A stretch of DNA of 34,292 nt. Source: Porphyra umbilicalis. Lineage: Eukaryota > Rhodophyta > Bangiophyceae > Bangiales > Bangiaceae. Below the pieces are notes generated by a model. The model made no database searches. It was not told the origin of the DNA and saw nothing but the letters and a program-made list of their open reading frames with translations. The position numbers were made by a program, and so were the translations under genes. The stretch covers positions 1 through 34,292 of the forward strand of contig KV919083.1 of NCBI GenBank assembly GCA_002049455.2, written 5' to 3'. Shown here one piece after another: positions 20,202-30,252 of this stretch (its first letter is position 1; each line of letters begins with the position of its first letter).

Positions 20202-20957
20202 GGAAAAAACAAACAGAACCTCTTCTATTTGTTTCTTTCATGATAGTGACACAACGATGCACACCCCGCTCTGATGATTTTCTTGGTTTTTTTCCGATGC
20301 ATTATCCCTTGAAATCCCTCCGAACGCGTGCAATCGTGATCACTGTATTCGCTTCTGTCAGGGCCCAGCGCTGCCCTAATTGGCAGCCGCCGCGACTGAC
20401 ATCACGCCATCTTTCCGTTCCTGGGCAGCCAGCTGGGCGGCGTGCGCAGCAGTGGGTGAAGATGGCGGGGGACTGTTTAACGCAGACTGAAGAAGAAGAA
20501 GCTGCTGGCAGCCGGGAGACTGCGAGCTGTGTAGAGGATGCTGTAGTGGGGGTATGGCAAGCAGTCCTGTGGCTACGGGGTATCTTCGCGAGGCTCTGGG
20601 AGGGGGGCGGCATCGCCAGTCTTGCTTTTTTCCTGTGAGGCTCATTCTGTGGGTGCGCAGGATATCGGAAGAGCCTATCATAACTTGCCGGATATGAAGA
20701 GGAGACCTTTCTCTTCGGGGAGAGGGACGGCGGCGTCGCACCACAGGCGATCGGATGCAGCTGATACAACTCCTCAGGCTACAGAAAGCACATGATCAGA
20801 ACCGCCAGCTCATGCCCTTCGTGATGATGCCTTTGCTTTGGTGCGCACACGCCGCGATCGTTCTGTTTCAGACAGTACAGAGCTGGATAGGGCCGAGCTG
20901 TTTTTCTTGCAGGTGCCTGGAAATTTTCTCTGGAGGCCTTGGTAGTCAAATTGATGC
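20202..20957. other. No recognisable gene
   Basis: Moderate GC with T-rich patches (20281-20300). The open frames are short and without motifs. Confidence 0.4.
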
Positions 20958-20965
20958 CTCTGAGG
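20958..20965. repeat. Left target-site duplication of the hAT-like MITE
   Basis: CTCTGAGG, identical to 21348-21355. Confidence 0.8.
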
Positions 20966-21347
20966 TAGGGTTGCTCAGAACGCCCGGGGCGTCGTTAAGG
21001 GCGTCGTTAAGGGCGTCACTAGGGCGTCATTTGGGCGTCGTGCGCCCCTAACGCCCCAACTCAAAAGGGCGTCAGCAAGGCGTCGCGAAGAGAAAGTGCT
21101 CATGGAGGTCTACATAGTTCAGCAGGTGGCGGCTGTGCACCTTGGTTGGGGACAGGCACCCCGTCTTGACACAAAAATGACTTATGAAAGCAAAGTATGG
21201 GTGCCACTTGGCCCATATTGCGAATATTGAGGGTGCTACTTAGGGCGTCGTGAGGGCGTTTTGGCTGCCTAATGGGGCGTCAGTAAGGCGTCTTATCCGT
21301 CGCGCGCCCCTGACGCCCCCGAAATAGGGGCGTCGTGTGCAACCCCA
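20966..21347. mobile_element. hAT-like MITE, 382 bp, with 8-bp target duplication
   Basis: The left end reads TAGGGTTGCTCAGAACGCCC; the right end, reverse-complemented, reads TGGGGTTGCACACGACGCCC. The element is flanked by a perfect 8-bp direct repeat, CTCTGAGG, at 20958-20965 and 21348-21355. An 8-bp duplication with TAGGG-type ends is the known signature of hAT transposons. The element has no coding capacity. Both subterminal regions are packed with GGGCGTC or its complement GACGCCC (at least five copies in the left 100 bp alone), typical of subterminal transposase-binding repeats. Confidence 0.85.
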
Positions 21348-21355
21348 CTCTGAGG
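21348..21355. repeat. Right target-site duplication of the hAT-like MITE
   Basis: CTCTGAGG, identical to 20958-20965. Confidence 0.8.
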
Positions 21356-21502
21356 GGGTGCACAAAATTCCTCGTTGTGACTATCTTTAGGGACACCCCC
21401 GGTACCTTATTCAGTTTGGTCATTTTCAAGTTCCCAGGCCAGGGTGTTTTCGCGAACGCGCTTTCTATATAATTTGTACATTTTCACGTAAGTCGTCCTC
21501 CA

Positions 21503-21711
21503 GTGGGTGCCACCATCCGCTGTGGGTGCCACCATCCGCTGTGGGTGCCACCATCCGCTGTGGGTGCCACCATCCGCTGTGGGTGCCACCATCCGCTGTG
21601 GGTGCCACCATCCGCTGTGGGTGCCACCATCCGCTGTGGGTGCCACCATCCGCTGTGGGTGCCACCATCCGCTGTGGGTGCCACCATCCGCTGTGGGTGC
21701 CACCATCCGCT
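21503..21711. repeat. 19-bp minisatellite, 11 perfect units, upstream of the kinase gene
   Basis: GTGGGTGCCACCATCCGCT is repeated exactly 11 times without a substitution, followed by a partial GTGGGTT. It ends 300 bp before the proposed kinase start codon, so it lies in the likely promoter or 5' UTR. Perfect identity points to recent expansion and likely length variation between individuals. Confidence 0.95.
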
Positions 21712-22011
21712 GTGGGTTGGGACTCTGCCGCAGAGGTGTCTCGTGCCGCCGCCGGTCGGCTGCGCACGTTGCGTGTTGGGAGCGTTATCCGAACAAGACT
21801 GCCGCTTGAGCCACCGCGGAGCAAGCCTGCGCCTCGCGCTACACAAGAGCCGCGCCGCTTTACTCGGTGGATTGTTTTCCGCCTTGGGAGAATCCAACCC
21901 GTCGATTTGTGGTTGCCCCGTCTCTGCTGTGTGTTTGTGTCCCGGCTCGTTGCGGGCGGATCTCCTTGACGCACCCCTATATCGTGGGACCAGGCGGTCT
22001 TTATCATCACC

Positions 22012-24618
22012 ATGGCACGTGTTGGTATGTTTGGTTATGTGTTGCGCGTACGGGATGGTTGATGTGGACGCGGGGTGCCAGGCACCGAGTCGTACGGTGC
22101 TGTGAGGAGTGTGGGGCACATTCAGAGAGACCAATAAGGCCCTGTTTGGAGCATTGTGGGGCGGGTGAAGAGGTGGTCGCGGACGGATGGATGGGGAAGG
22201 CTGAGGAGCGGGGGACCTGCCTTACTGCGCGCCTTTTGATGCTGGCTGCCGGGGGAGCGGGCCTTTGCTCTTGGCTGTCATGCTCGTTGCTGCAGACTGG
22301 TGATGACGGATGCGGCGTAGGCTTGGGGTCAGGTTTTGGTGACGCGTCTCGCCTCGGGTTGGAAGTCTGTCGCGCGGATCCCGGCCGACCCGACGGGGCA
22401 GACGGAGGGCGATTCGGCCTGATGATCTGAGGCTCTGCCACCTCCGCTCTGCTTGGCGGGCGGTGCCGCTTTCCCCTCTGACCCAGACGTCCTCGCTGTC
22501 GGCGTCGTCAAATCCCAGCTGGCCTGAACTATCTCCTTCAATAGGCTGCTGAGAAGGGCCCTGTTGACGTTTTAGACGCCTCGCCGCTGCTCTTTCCTCG
22601 AGCTTTTATGGGCACTTGCTAACGTCCTTGCGTGGCGCTACCTCTTGTATTCTTCATTCTGGTGTACTGCCTCGACTCTTTTCCTGCCATGCCACGTTTC
22701 AGGTCCGTACGTCGTGACTCACACGCTTGGTACGTTGTTTAGTGGGCTTGCGGGCTGAGGCAGGGGTGGGGTGCTGTTGGGAACGCTCCCGTCCAGGAGT
22801 GCATCTGCATCGTTTGATGGTTGCAAGCACGTGTGGAGAGCAGGTGTGTCCGGCAAGTCCTCTGCGCCTACTGCTGGTGGTGCGCTTTGTGCGGCGTCTG
22901 ACTAGATTTCTCTACCGCATACCACCTTCGGTTGCCCTTCCTCTTGGGCTCGGCCTAGGTCAGGGCACGTTTGGCAAGGTGAAGCTCGCGGAGCACACCG
23001 AGTCGGGCATCGAGTATGCCATCAAAATTTTGGACAAAAGTGACATCAAGGCCAATGAGCTCACCGTCAATGTTCGCCGAGAGGTACGTTTGGGTCGTAC
23101 GCTCAGCCTAGGGAGTTAGTTGATGGTTGAGCTCCTTTGACATGGAGTGGTGTGCTCTCTGTTGCGCCCGGCGTTGCGCCATCATTATGCTTGTTTACTG
23201 ACTGCGGGTTGTCCTTCATGCTTTGTCTGGCTGTTTTTCCACTTCTGCGGCCCGTTTTTGTTGGGTGGCCGTCTTGCAGATTGCCATCATGAAGGCCCTC
23301 AATCACAAGAACATTGTCAACTTGCGGGAGGTGCTTTCGTCCCGCACCAAACTGTACATTGTCATGGACTTGGTGAGAGGCGGCGAGCTGTTCGAGATGA
23401 TCGAGAACAGGGGCGAGCTGGACGAAGTACTAGCACGGAAGTACTTCCAGCAGCTCATCGACGGCATAGACTACTGCCACCGCCGAGGTGTTTGTCACCG
23501 AGACCTGAAGGTACGTGTCCCGTAGCGCCCTTGATTTTGAACTTGAGTCTTGGGGAGCTATCCGAGGGGGGTTCGTGGCACTGAACCCTGTGCGTGTGGC
23601 GTGCTTGCAGTTTTGCCGGACGGTTAGCGTGCCGCCAACGAGCTACTGACACCCTCCTCTCTTCGTGTTTGTTGTCTTTTTTGGTCGACCTGCACTGTTT
23701 CCTTGGCTGCCGCAGCCTGAGAACCTGCTAGTGGACGAGAATGGGGTGATGAAGATTACCGACTTCGGCGTGTCCTCTATGAAGGGCGGCTCAGACCTCC
23801 TGTTCACTGCTTGCGGCACACCCTACTATTGCGCCCCTGAGATTATCAATGGGGCGGAAGAAGGCTACTCGGGTGTGAAGATTGACGCTTGGTCATGCGG
23901 CATCATCCTGTACCTTCTACTGACTGGCATGCTGCCTTTCCAGCACGACGACATGACCCGCCTGTACGAGCTCATCAACGCCTGCAGTGTGACTTACCCG
24001 TCGTGGATGTCTGCTGATGCCAAGGACCTCATATCGAAGCTACTCGTCAAGAACCCCGACCGGCGGTATTCACTTGAGCAAGTCAAGGAGCACTCGTGGT
24101 TTCGCGTCGACTACGAGACGGGCGACTCGCTTGGGGGCGGCGAGGAGCCCGCGCGCGGGAGTGCGGGCGGGGGCTCGGACAGCGGCCGCTCCAAGGGCTC
24201 TAGCCGCAGCCGCAAGCACTCTAATCCGTCGATCAACAGCGCTGACCTGCCGCCGGGCAGCCGGTCTCGGGATGCGCCCGAGCGTAACGGCTCTGGGTCA
24301 GGCTCCGGCTCTAGCCGCCGTCAGCGGCAGGGCAGCTCTGGGGCGCCGCCGCCGCCGCCGCCGCCCAAGAACCTTGCTCCTGAGTACAAGGACAAGGACA
24401 TGGACATCTTCGTGCGGGACGCGCTGCCTGGTAAGCCGACGCGCAAAATCGACGAGGTCGTCCGTCGTCTCGAGGAGATCGACATTGACTGCGTTGACGA
24501 TATCCAGTGTGTCGCCGAGACTGTGCAGACGCCATCTAAGCTGACCCAGTGGTTGGAAGTCGAGTCCAAGATGCCTTCCGTGACGGCTATGCGGATCACC
24601 AAGATGTTTTTCCCGTAA
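22012..24618 (+). CDS. SnRK/CIPK-like serine/threonine protein kinase, five exons
   Basis: Proposed exons are 22012-22024, 22703-22729, 22959-23083, 23280-23510 and 23716-24618, giving 432 residues. All introns are GT-AG: the first donor is GTATGT, the others GTACGT, and acceptors end CAG or TAG. The domain spans about residues 7-261: glycine loop LGQGTFGKV (13-21), ATP-site Lys in YAIK (36), catalytic HRDLKPEN (128-135), DFG (148-150), activation-loop Thr in FTACGTPYYCAPE (163) and YCAPEII. The spacing and wording match CAMKL kinases of the SNF1/CIPK group, which phosphorylate Ser/Thr targets in energy, stress or calcium signalling. The tail has Ser/Arg- and Pro-rich linkers and a conserved-looking C-terminal 70 residues (start FVRDALPGKPTRKIDEVV). 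I see no NAF motif or UBA domain, so the subfamily is open. The start was chosen because ATG at 22012 has a strong CACCATGG context and joins in frame. Exons 1 and 2 are inferred; exons 3-5 are secure. Confidence 0.85.
22025..22702 (+). other. Intron 1 of the kinase gene (inferred)
   Basis: GTATGT donor and TTTCAG acceptor, 678 nt, phase 1. It is much longer than the other three introns (229, 196 and 205 nt), a common pattern for a first intron. The exon 1 choice is the least certain part of the model. Confidence 0.55.
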
Positions 24619-25089
24619 CGACTTGCGAGTATTTTTGTTTTTGTCGCCATGATTGTTGCCCCCTACTGGCAGACTGCTTCGAACTTGTCTCTTCCTCTGT
24701 TGCACCAATCACTAGTTCGGCTACTTCTTTACCCGCGTGCTGTCTGCTCCTGTTCAGATGGTAGTGTGAGGAGTTGTTCGCTTGTGGTCCTGTTGTTGTC
24801 AGCCCACACTGAGTACAGTGCGTTCTCGTTACAAGAGAATCGTCTACAAGGGAATATAGTGCCCGTGGGCCGGCTAGCGCCTCGTCTGTGACATTCGGTT
24901 GCATTCAAGCAACCTCAGAGTGAAAGGGTCCTCTCACTACCTGTCGAAAAGCTATGTTACAAATGGAAAATGTATTTTTTTGCACTATCTGGTATGGGCG
25001 GGAACTACCGAAAAACAGCATGCGAATCATGAAACATTATATCAAAGTAGCTATCTAAAGATGATCCGGCCAACACAAAAAAAGCATGG
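24619..25089. other. Kinase 3' flank with a TA-flanked inverted-repeat end and two hairpins
   Basis: Holds the kinase 3' UTR, the left 25-bp inverted repeat (24814-24838), and two hairpins that lie downstream of the Helitron coding strand. These are GGTTGC/GCAACC (24897-24902, 24909-24914) and AGTGAAAG/CTCTCACT (24919-24926, 24931-24938; one G-T pair on the minus-strand reading). Helitrons end in a hairpin followed by CTRR, but I could not place a convincing CTRR-T end. Confidence 0.5.
24814..24838. repeat. Left copy of a 25-bp inverted repeat (pairs with 33923-33947)
   Basis: TACAGTGCGTTCTCGTTACA continuing AAGAGA matches the reverse complement of 33923-33947 perfectly over 25 bases, starting with TA on both outer sides. 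It resembles terminal inverted repeats of TA-inserting DNA transposons. Confidence 0.75.
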
Positions 25090-28000
25090 CTAAACAGCAT
25101 CGTCGTTCAACAGTTGCGTGAACACCACATTGTCAGTCACAATGTACCCTGCGTCATCATAATAGGCCGCAGGCGCTCCGACAATGATTTCTCGCGGATC
25201 ACCAACACGGGAAGTGCCAACATACACCTGCCCATGTCCGAAAACTGGTTGCGGCAGCCATAGACCAAGGCGCTTGAGGGTGGCACCCTGGGCTTTGTTG
25301 ATGGTTGCGGCGAATGCCACGCGGATGGGGAATTGCCGTCGCTTGAGCTTGATCGGTAGCCCACAATCGCTGGTGGTCACGTCAATTTTTGGAATGAGGA
25401 TGCGCCTGTTGGTGCCAATTTGGCGGAGCTCGATGACATTGTCGCCAAGCCGTGTAACTATGTACCGCGTTCCATTGCAGTCGCCATTTTGGGCCGCCAG
25501 GTTTCGTAGGAGCATGACAGTCATGCCTACCTTGAGCACCATTGCGTGCGTTGGCACTGAGGAGTGGTCAATCGTGTTCAGAAACTCTGTCGTATAGACC
25601 TCCGCGAGCTCCATGTCCTCATCGCTGACTGTATCGATACTGTAGTAGGTCAGTGCCTGACCTGGAAACTGATCGATAGCCAATTCGTTGAGGTCTAGAA
25701 CGTCCTTGTTCAGAGTGGTGAGAATCATGCGCTCTCCCATCGCGTCCAGCGCGGCAGCGTTCGTGGGGTTGACCGTGCTCATCTCTGGAAACACAGAGTT
25801 TAGCAGCTCCTGCATCCCACTTCCTTTCGGAAGACACATGGCCCGAGGGATGCGGATCTTCGTCGTACACTGCTCCGCGGCAGTACTTCCTGGCCTCGGC
25901 GAACGGCGACGGGCACCGCCCTGTCCTGAGGCCAAAGGGAGCGCTGCTCTCAGGTCTGTTTCTAAGTCGAAGCCCTGTGCAGGTGTGCCACGTGCTGACT
26001 CCTCGGTCTGAAGCACCACAGCGGACCGGATAACCCCATCGCCAATGGCTAACAGCCATTTCCCAAAGGCCTCGAAAAGGCTGGCCTCCTCAGCCTGACC
26101 TGCGTCTGCCCTGGTCTTCACGCGCATATTTGTCGTCAGTTGCATTCGCGTGAAGCGTGACCACATCAACGGTGACTTTCGAAGAGAAGCACGAATGATT
26201 TGTGCTATGGACCCCTTGGGTACCACTGCGGGAACCTGACGGAAGTCTCCGCACACCAGCCATGTGATTTGCGACGCCACGTCTGGCCCCATCACATCCA
26301 CAATGCTGCGGTCCACAGCTTCGAAGCAGTGACGATGTGCCATTGACGCCTCGTCCCAGACAATCAGTTTGGTCTTCTTCAGCATTTTTGCAACATCAGT
26401 GCTTTGCGTGAAGCCGCAGAACGAAGTCTGATTGATCTCGATGGGAATTTTGAAGCGGCTGTGCGTGGTGCGGCCAAGCGGCATGAGAGTTGCTGCAATT
26501 GCACTGGATGCAACCGCTAGCCCGATGTGACCGCTGCCTCTCGTGTAGTTCAAGAGAGTCTCCGCCAAATACGTCTTCCCAGCGCCACCAGGGGCGTCCA
26601 GAAAGAATAATCTCCCCATGGAGCCGTCGATTGACTCGCTCACTGCATCCCAAACAACTTTCTGGTCCGGCTGCAGTGTCGGCACACGGTGGGCCACTGC
26701 AGCGAGGAGCTCATCCCGATTTCCTGGAAGCTGTTCTGCGAGCGCTTGCCCGCCAGCCCTCCTGGCTGGTGGAGGAGCTTCGCCGAGGACCTCCAGCGCC
26801 TCCCCGTCTTCTCCAACTCGGGCTGCCGGAATCAGAATCTGGTGGTCTTGAAGACAGCTGTTACGCGCTCTCATGTGCTTTTCAATATCGAGCAGCACAA
26901 TGCGGCGCAGGTCGTCGTCGGTAGCGTCCAGGTCCAAGCCCTGTGCCTGCCGAGATGCCAATCTGTAGGTCATGTCCTCGGAGAGAGCGGTGTAGTGCTT
27001 TTGCAGCAAGTCGGGCACATCAGCCGGAGCATTGAGAGCCACCACGGACGCGAACAGCTCCCGCAGAGCCGCCGGCATCTTCCACGAAGCCGCTCCCGTC
27101 AGTGTCTCATCCCAGACCGCATTGGTGGCCAGCATTTGCCTTGCTGCACATGCATCTTTGTATGTGGGATGCACGAAACCCTCGTACGTTCGAAGATCCA
27201 CAAACGATCCAGGTCCCTTCACGCGGTAAAGAAGCAGCCGCATGTAATAAACATCGCCCATGGAGGGGTGGAGGCCAGGAACCCGGCCAATCATCGTTGG
27301 CGTATCTTCAGACGATCTCTGCACACCGCGCTGGCGGCGCCGCCACTTGCGCGTTTTGGTCTGCCAAGTAAAGTACCTGGGGATGTCCGCATATAAGAGG
27401 TCTGTCGTGGAGGGAGACTTTCCATCATCTGGCGCCTGCATCAAGGAGAAGAAGGCTGTGAGCTTTGTCTCCTTTGGTGCGGTTGCCGCAACACCTTCCA
27501 CCTCTCCAGGCGCGAAGAACACGGGCTGCTGGTTCTCCAAGTGAACGGGCATCTTCATCACCGCAGGGTCACGAAAGATAACTGGATTGGACAGTCCCCT
27601 CCACACTGCTTCGCACTCAGCAATCCATCTGGCGTCCAGATACTCCTGTATTTCATCTCTGGGCTGCCGTCCGACCTCTTCGCCCCCTTCGTCGTCCCGA
27701 GTCGCTGCTACAACCGACACCATGGCCTCATCCGGTCCCTTGTAAATATACTTGTAAATGTACTTGACAACAGCGACAGAGGAAACGATCTCCAGATTGA
27801 TGTGGCAATCAAATTTCTCCAGAAGCAGCGGGGAGTAGGGCACAATCCACGAATTGTCGATCTGCGACGCGCGATTGCCACGTGTGAAGGCCACGGACTC
27901 CCCTCCGTCCTGCGGCGAGCGCCTCCGGTAGTTTGGATAGGAGTCCTCGGTGGCCGTTGTGGCCGATGCGAGGTCCTTGGGAAACTCTTTGGAGCAGCTA

Positions 28001-29607
28001 CCATCCATACCCATGCACGGCGAAGCCACGTTGTGGGATCCGCATGGCCCATGCACCATGTGCTTCAGCACTTTAGCACGCAGTGATGGGCTGTCGCTCT
28101 CTTTTGGGATCTCGGCGCGGATGAACTTGTCGTACGCATCTGCCGTCTGAGGCACATCTTGCCGGCGCAGGATGACCAGCCAGTGAGCATGCGGCAGGCC
28201 ACGCTTCTGGAACTCAATGGTCATCACGAATGCCAGACAATAGCCAAACACATTGTCCTCCTTGATCATTTTGATCAGCTCTTTCAGCTTCATTTTGAAA
28301 ACGCGTGTGATCAAATCTGGGCGATCGTTCGGCGTCTGGTGCGGCAGCAGTGCATCCTGAATCTCTTTCCACTGAGGATTGCAGGTGAATGTCCCGAAGA
28401 GGGCTGGCTTGCCAAAGGCACGTACGACAGCCATGGAGTCCGCAAAGTTCTCAGCCATGTACCTCGGGCTCGCAACATGCGATGCGTGCAAGAGGACTCC
28501 TTTTCCGATCCGCCCCGTTGCGGCCGAGCCATCCCTGACAGCGTCCACCACGCGACTATACATTTCACACCGTAGGCTTTTCTGGTTTAGCCGCTGCCAG
28601 AGCAGGCGGGCGTGCTCGACTTTGATAAATTGATCGACCACATATTCACCCCAAAGCCGCTTGCAGCGCTGTAGGTAGGCGAACTGGCCCTCCCGAGTGA
28701 ACAGATGATACGCCATGAAGTCGAGCTGACTCACTTTCTTGCCTCCCCGGGTTTTTCGAATCCCATCATGCCATCCATCGGTGCCCAGTGGGAAAAGCAG
28801 AGGAAACCGTGTCGGATCAAACCAAGAGTTCATAAAGCTCACCTTGCGCAGGATTCCTTGCGGAGCGGCCCCTTCAGGTGGCGCGCGAACCATGAGGACA
28901 ACATCCCGCTTGAGCTCCCCGGAATGTCCCGTACCTTGCGGCATCGACGGCACATCCAAATCACTCTGAGGCACAACGGCGGCCACCTCTCCATTGGTAC
29001 TCGCCGCATCGTTGTACACGCGGACGTGACATCCCGCTGGAACAGCATTCGCGTGCACAACGACACGAAGGCTGGGAACAGGTCTGCCGGTGGTAGCTTC
29101 AATCTCCTGCACGCGCTCGCGAGCCATGAGAAACTGCTTCACCAGGTTGTTTTCCCTCAAGAGCATGCCATAGAGCATTTGAACGGCGTCAAAGAGCCCC
29201 CGCGAGGTCGTATCCAGCTCACTCACAGGGATGCGGCCAAATCCCAATTGGCCACCTCTCCCGTGAGCAACAGCACGGCACACAGCGGCCAACCGCTCGC
29301 CGTTCTCCTCAGAATCCAAGAAGTACGCTTGAAGGAAAGAGGCTTCGCGCCCTTCAGCTGCAAGGAGGGGGCCAGCGTAGTGAGTGAGCTTTCCATGTAG
29401 GCGCACGGCGGGCTCCCAGCCGCTTCCTCCAGGAAGCGGCGGGGGTGATTTTCCCTGGGAAGAAGTCAGGGCCATGGCATTGTTCAAGAGTCGAAAATTA
29501 TTCGCCATTGTTCTGCCTTGTGCGGTCTCCCCCAGTGCCCATGCCCGCAGCGGCTCGGGAGGATCAGGGAACGCCGGAAGGTCCACGGATCCGTTTCCGC
29601 AGCAATT
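25090..29607 (-). pseudogene. Helitron Rep-helicase, main part
   Basis: About 1,500 residues with the full Helitron order. The N-terminal helitron-like domain begins with FRLLNNAMALTSS. Then comes the Rep HUH nuclease, with its metal-binding motif in EFQKRGLPHAHWLVIL (about 28180-28225) and the two-tyrosine motif KYIYKYIYKG (about 27735-27765). A PIF1-type SF1B helicase follows, with Walker A DAPGGAGKT (about 26580-26605), Walker B IVWDEAS (about 26345-26370) and a C-terminal INKAQGATL motif (about 25285-25310). The protein nicks and unwinds DNA for rolling-circle transposition. All visible catalytic residues are present and the frame is clean to the TAA at 25090. The only lesion is a TAA at 29608-29610, which separates it from its N-terminal part in the same frame. 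An internal start could still give a protein with Rep and helicase domains. Confidence 0.93.
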
Positions 29608-30252
29608 TTAGAAAAGCGGGCGGCTCTCGGAAGAGGACTTCAGGCGTTCATCCATCCAGTGGTACGCCTTGCACTTCTGGCAGACAACGTCCATGTCACC
29701 AAAGTGGGACGGCTCTACATCGTAGCCCTCGACGCCAGAGAAGATCTCAGCCGCGCAAAGACCCCGCGGCCGAGCAGTCCCTTCCATGCCGGCCGTCTCC
29801 TCATCGTTCTCGGAGCCCTCGCTATCTGACGAAAGGGCGTCGATAGCCACACGGCTACGGAGGTCAGCCCTAGCTGCTGAGTCATGGGCGCTAGCTACTG
29901 CAGCACCCGCTTGCAACCGGCGCCGCGCTGCAGCATGGGCAGCAGTATTCTCGGCTTGCACAGACGCGGAAGCTTCTGGATCAGTGTCGCGAAGACGTTT
30001 TCGGCGCCTCGCCCGGTTCGCTGCAGCCCTCTCGCGCGTGGCCGCCGCAGCCACGGGATCCTGCGCCAGGCGTGCCCTTCGTGCTGCGTCTTGCTCGCGT
30101 CTCCGACGTCGCTTTTCGTCCATGGCGGTGCTCAGCGCAAGTGCACGATCAATTTCAGCCACAACAGAGGTGACACCTGCTGCATTTTGTGGTTCACTTG
30201 CAGGCAACTCCCTACTCGCGACAGGTCGAATTTCATCGTCGGAGTCCGCCAT
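29608..30252 (-). pseudogene. Helitron N-terminal region, cut off by one in-frame stop
   Basis: The ATG at 30252-30250 opens 214 codons: an acidic start (ADSDDEIRP), an Arg/Ala-rich segment of repeated RRR and AAR blocks (about 30110-29880), an acidic SDSEGSENDEE stretch, then DMDVVCQKCKAYHWMDERL. The last is the Cys-x-x-Cys and Trp-x-x-Glu lead-in seen just upstream of the Rep domain in many Helitrons. It stops at TAA 29608-29610 and the next codons, still in frame, give NCCGNGSV. This continues the Cys-pair pattern (usually phenylalanine-serine-x-Cys-Cys). A single nonsense mutation therefore splits an otherwise complete 1,700-residue protein. The alternative, two separate ORFs, is unlikely because the zinc-binding Cys pairs fall on opposite sides of the stop. 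Confidence 0.85.

Noticed and set aside
21503..21711. CRISPR array
   Set aside because: The 19-bp units are directly abutting and identical with no variable spacers, so this is a minisatellite. The 15-bp array at 12121 was rejected for the same reason.
4081..30252. Reassigned stop codons (alternative genetic code)
   Set aside because: All three stop codons appear as interruptions only in transposon genes. The kinase frame has no internal stops and ends normally at TAA.
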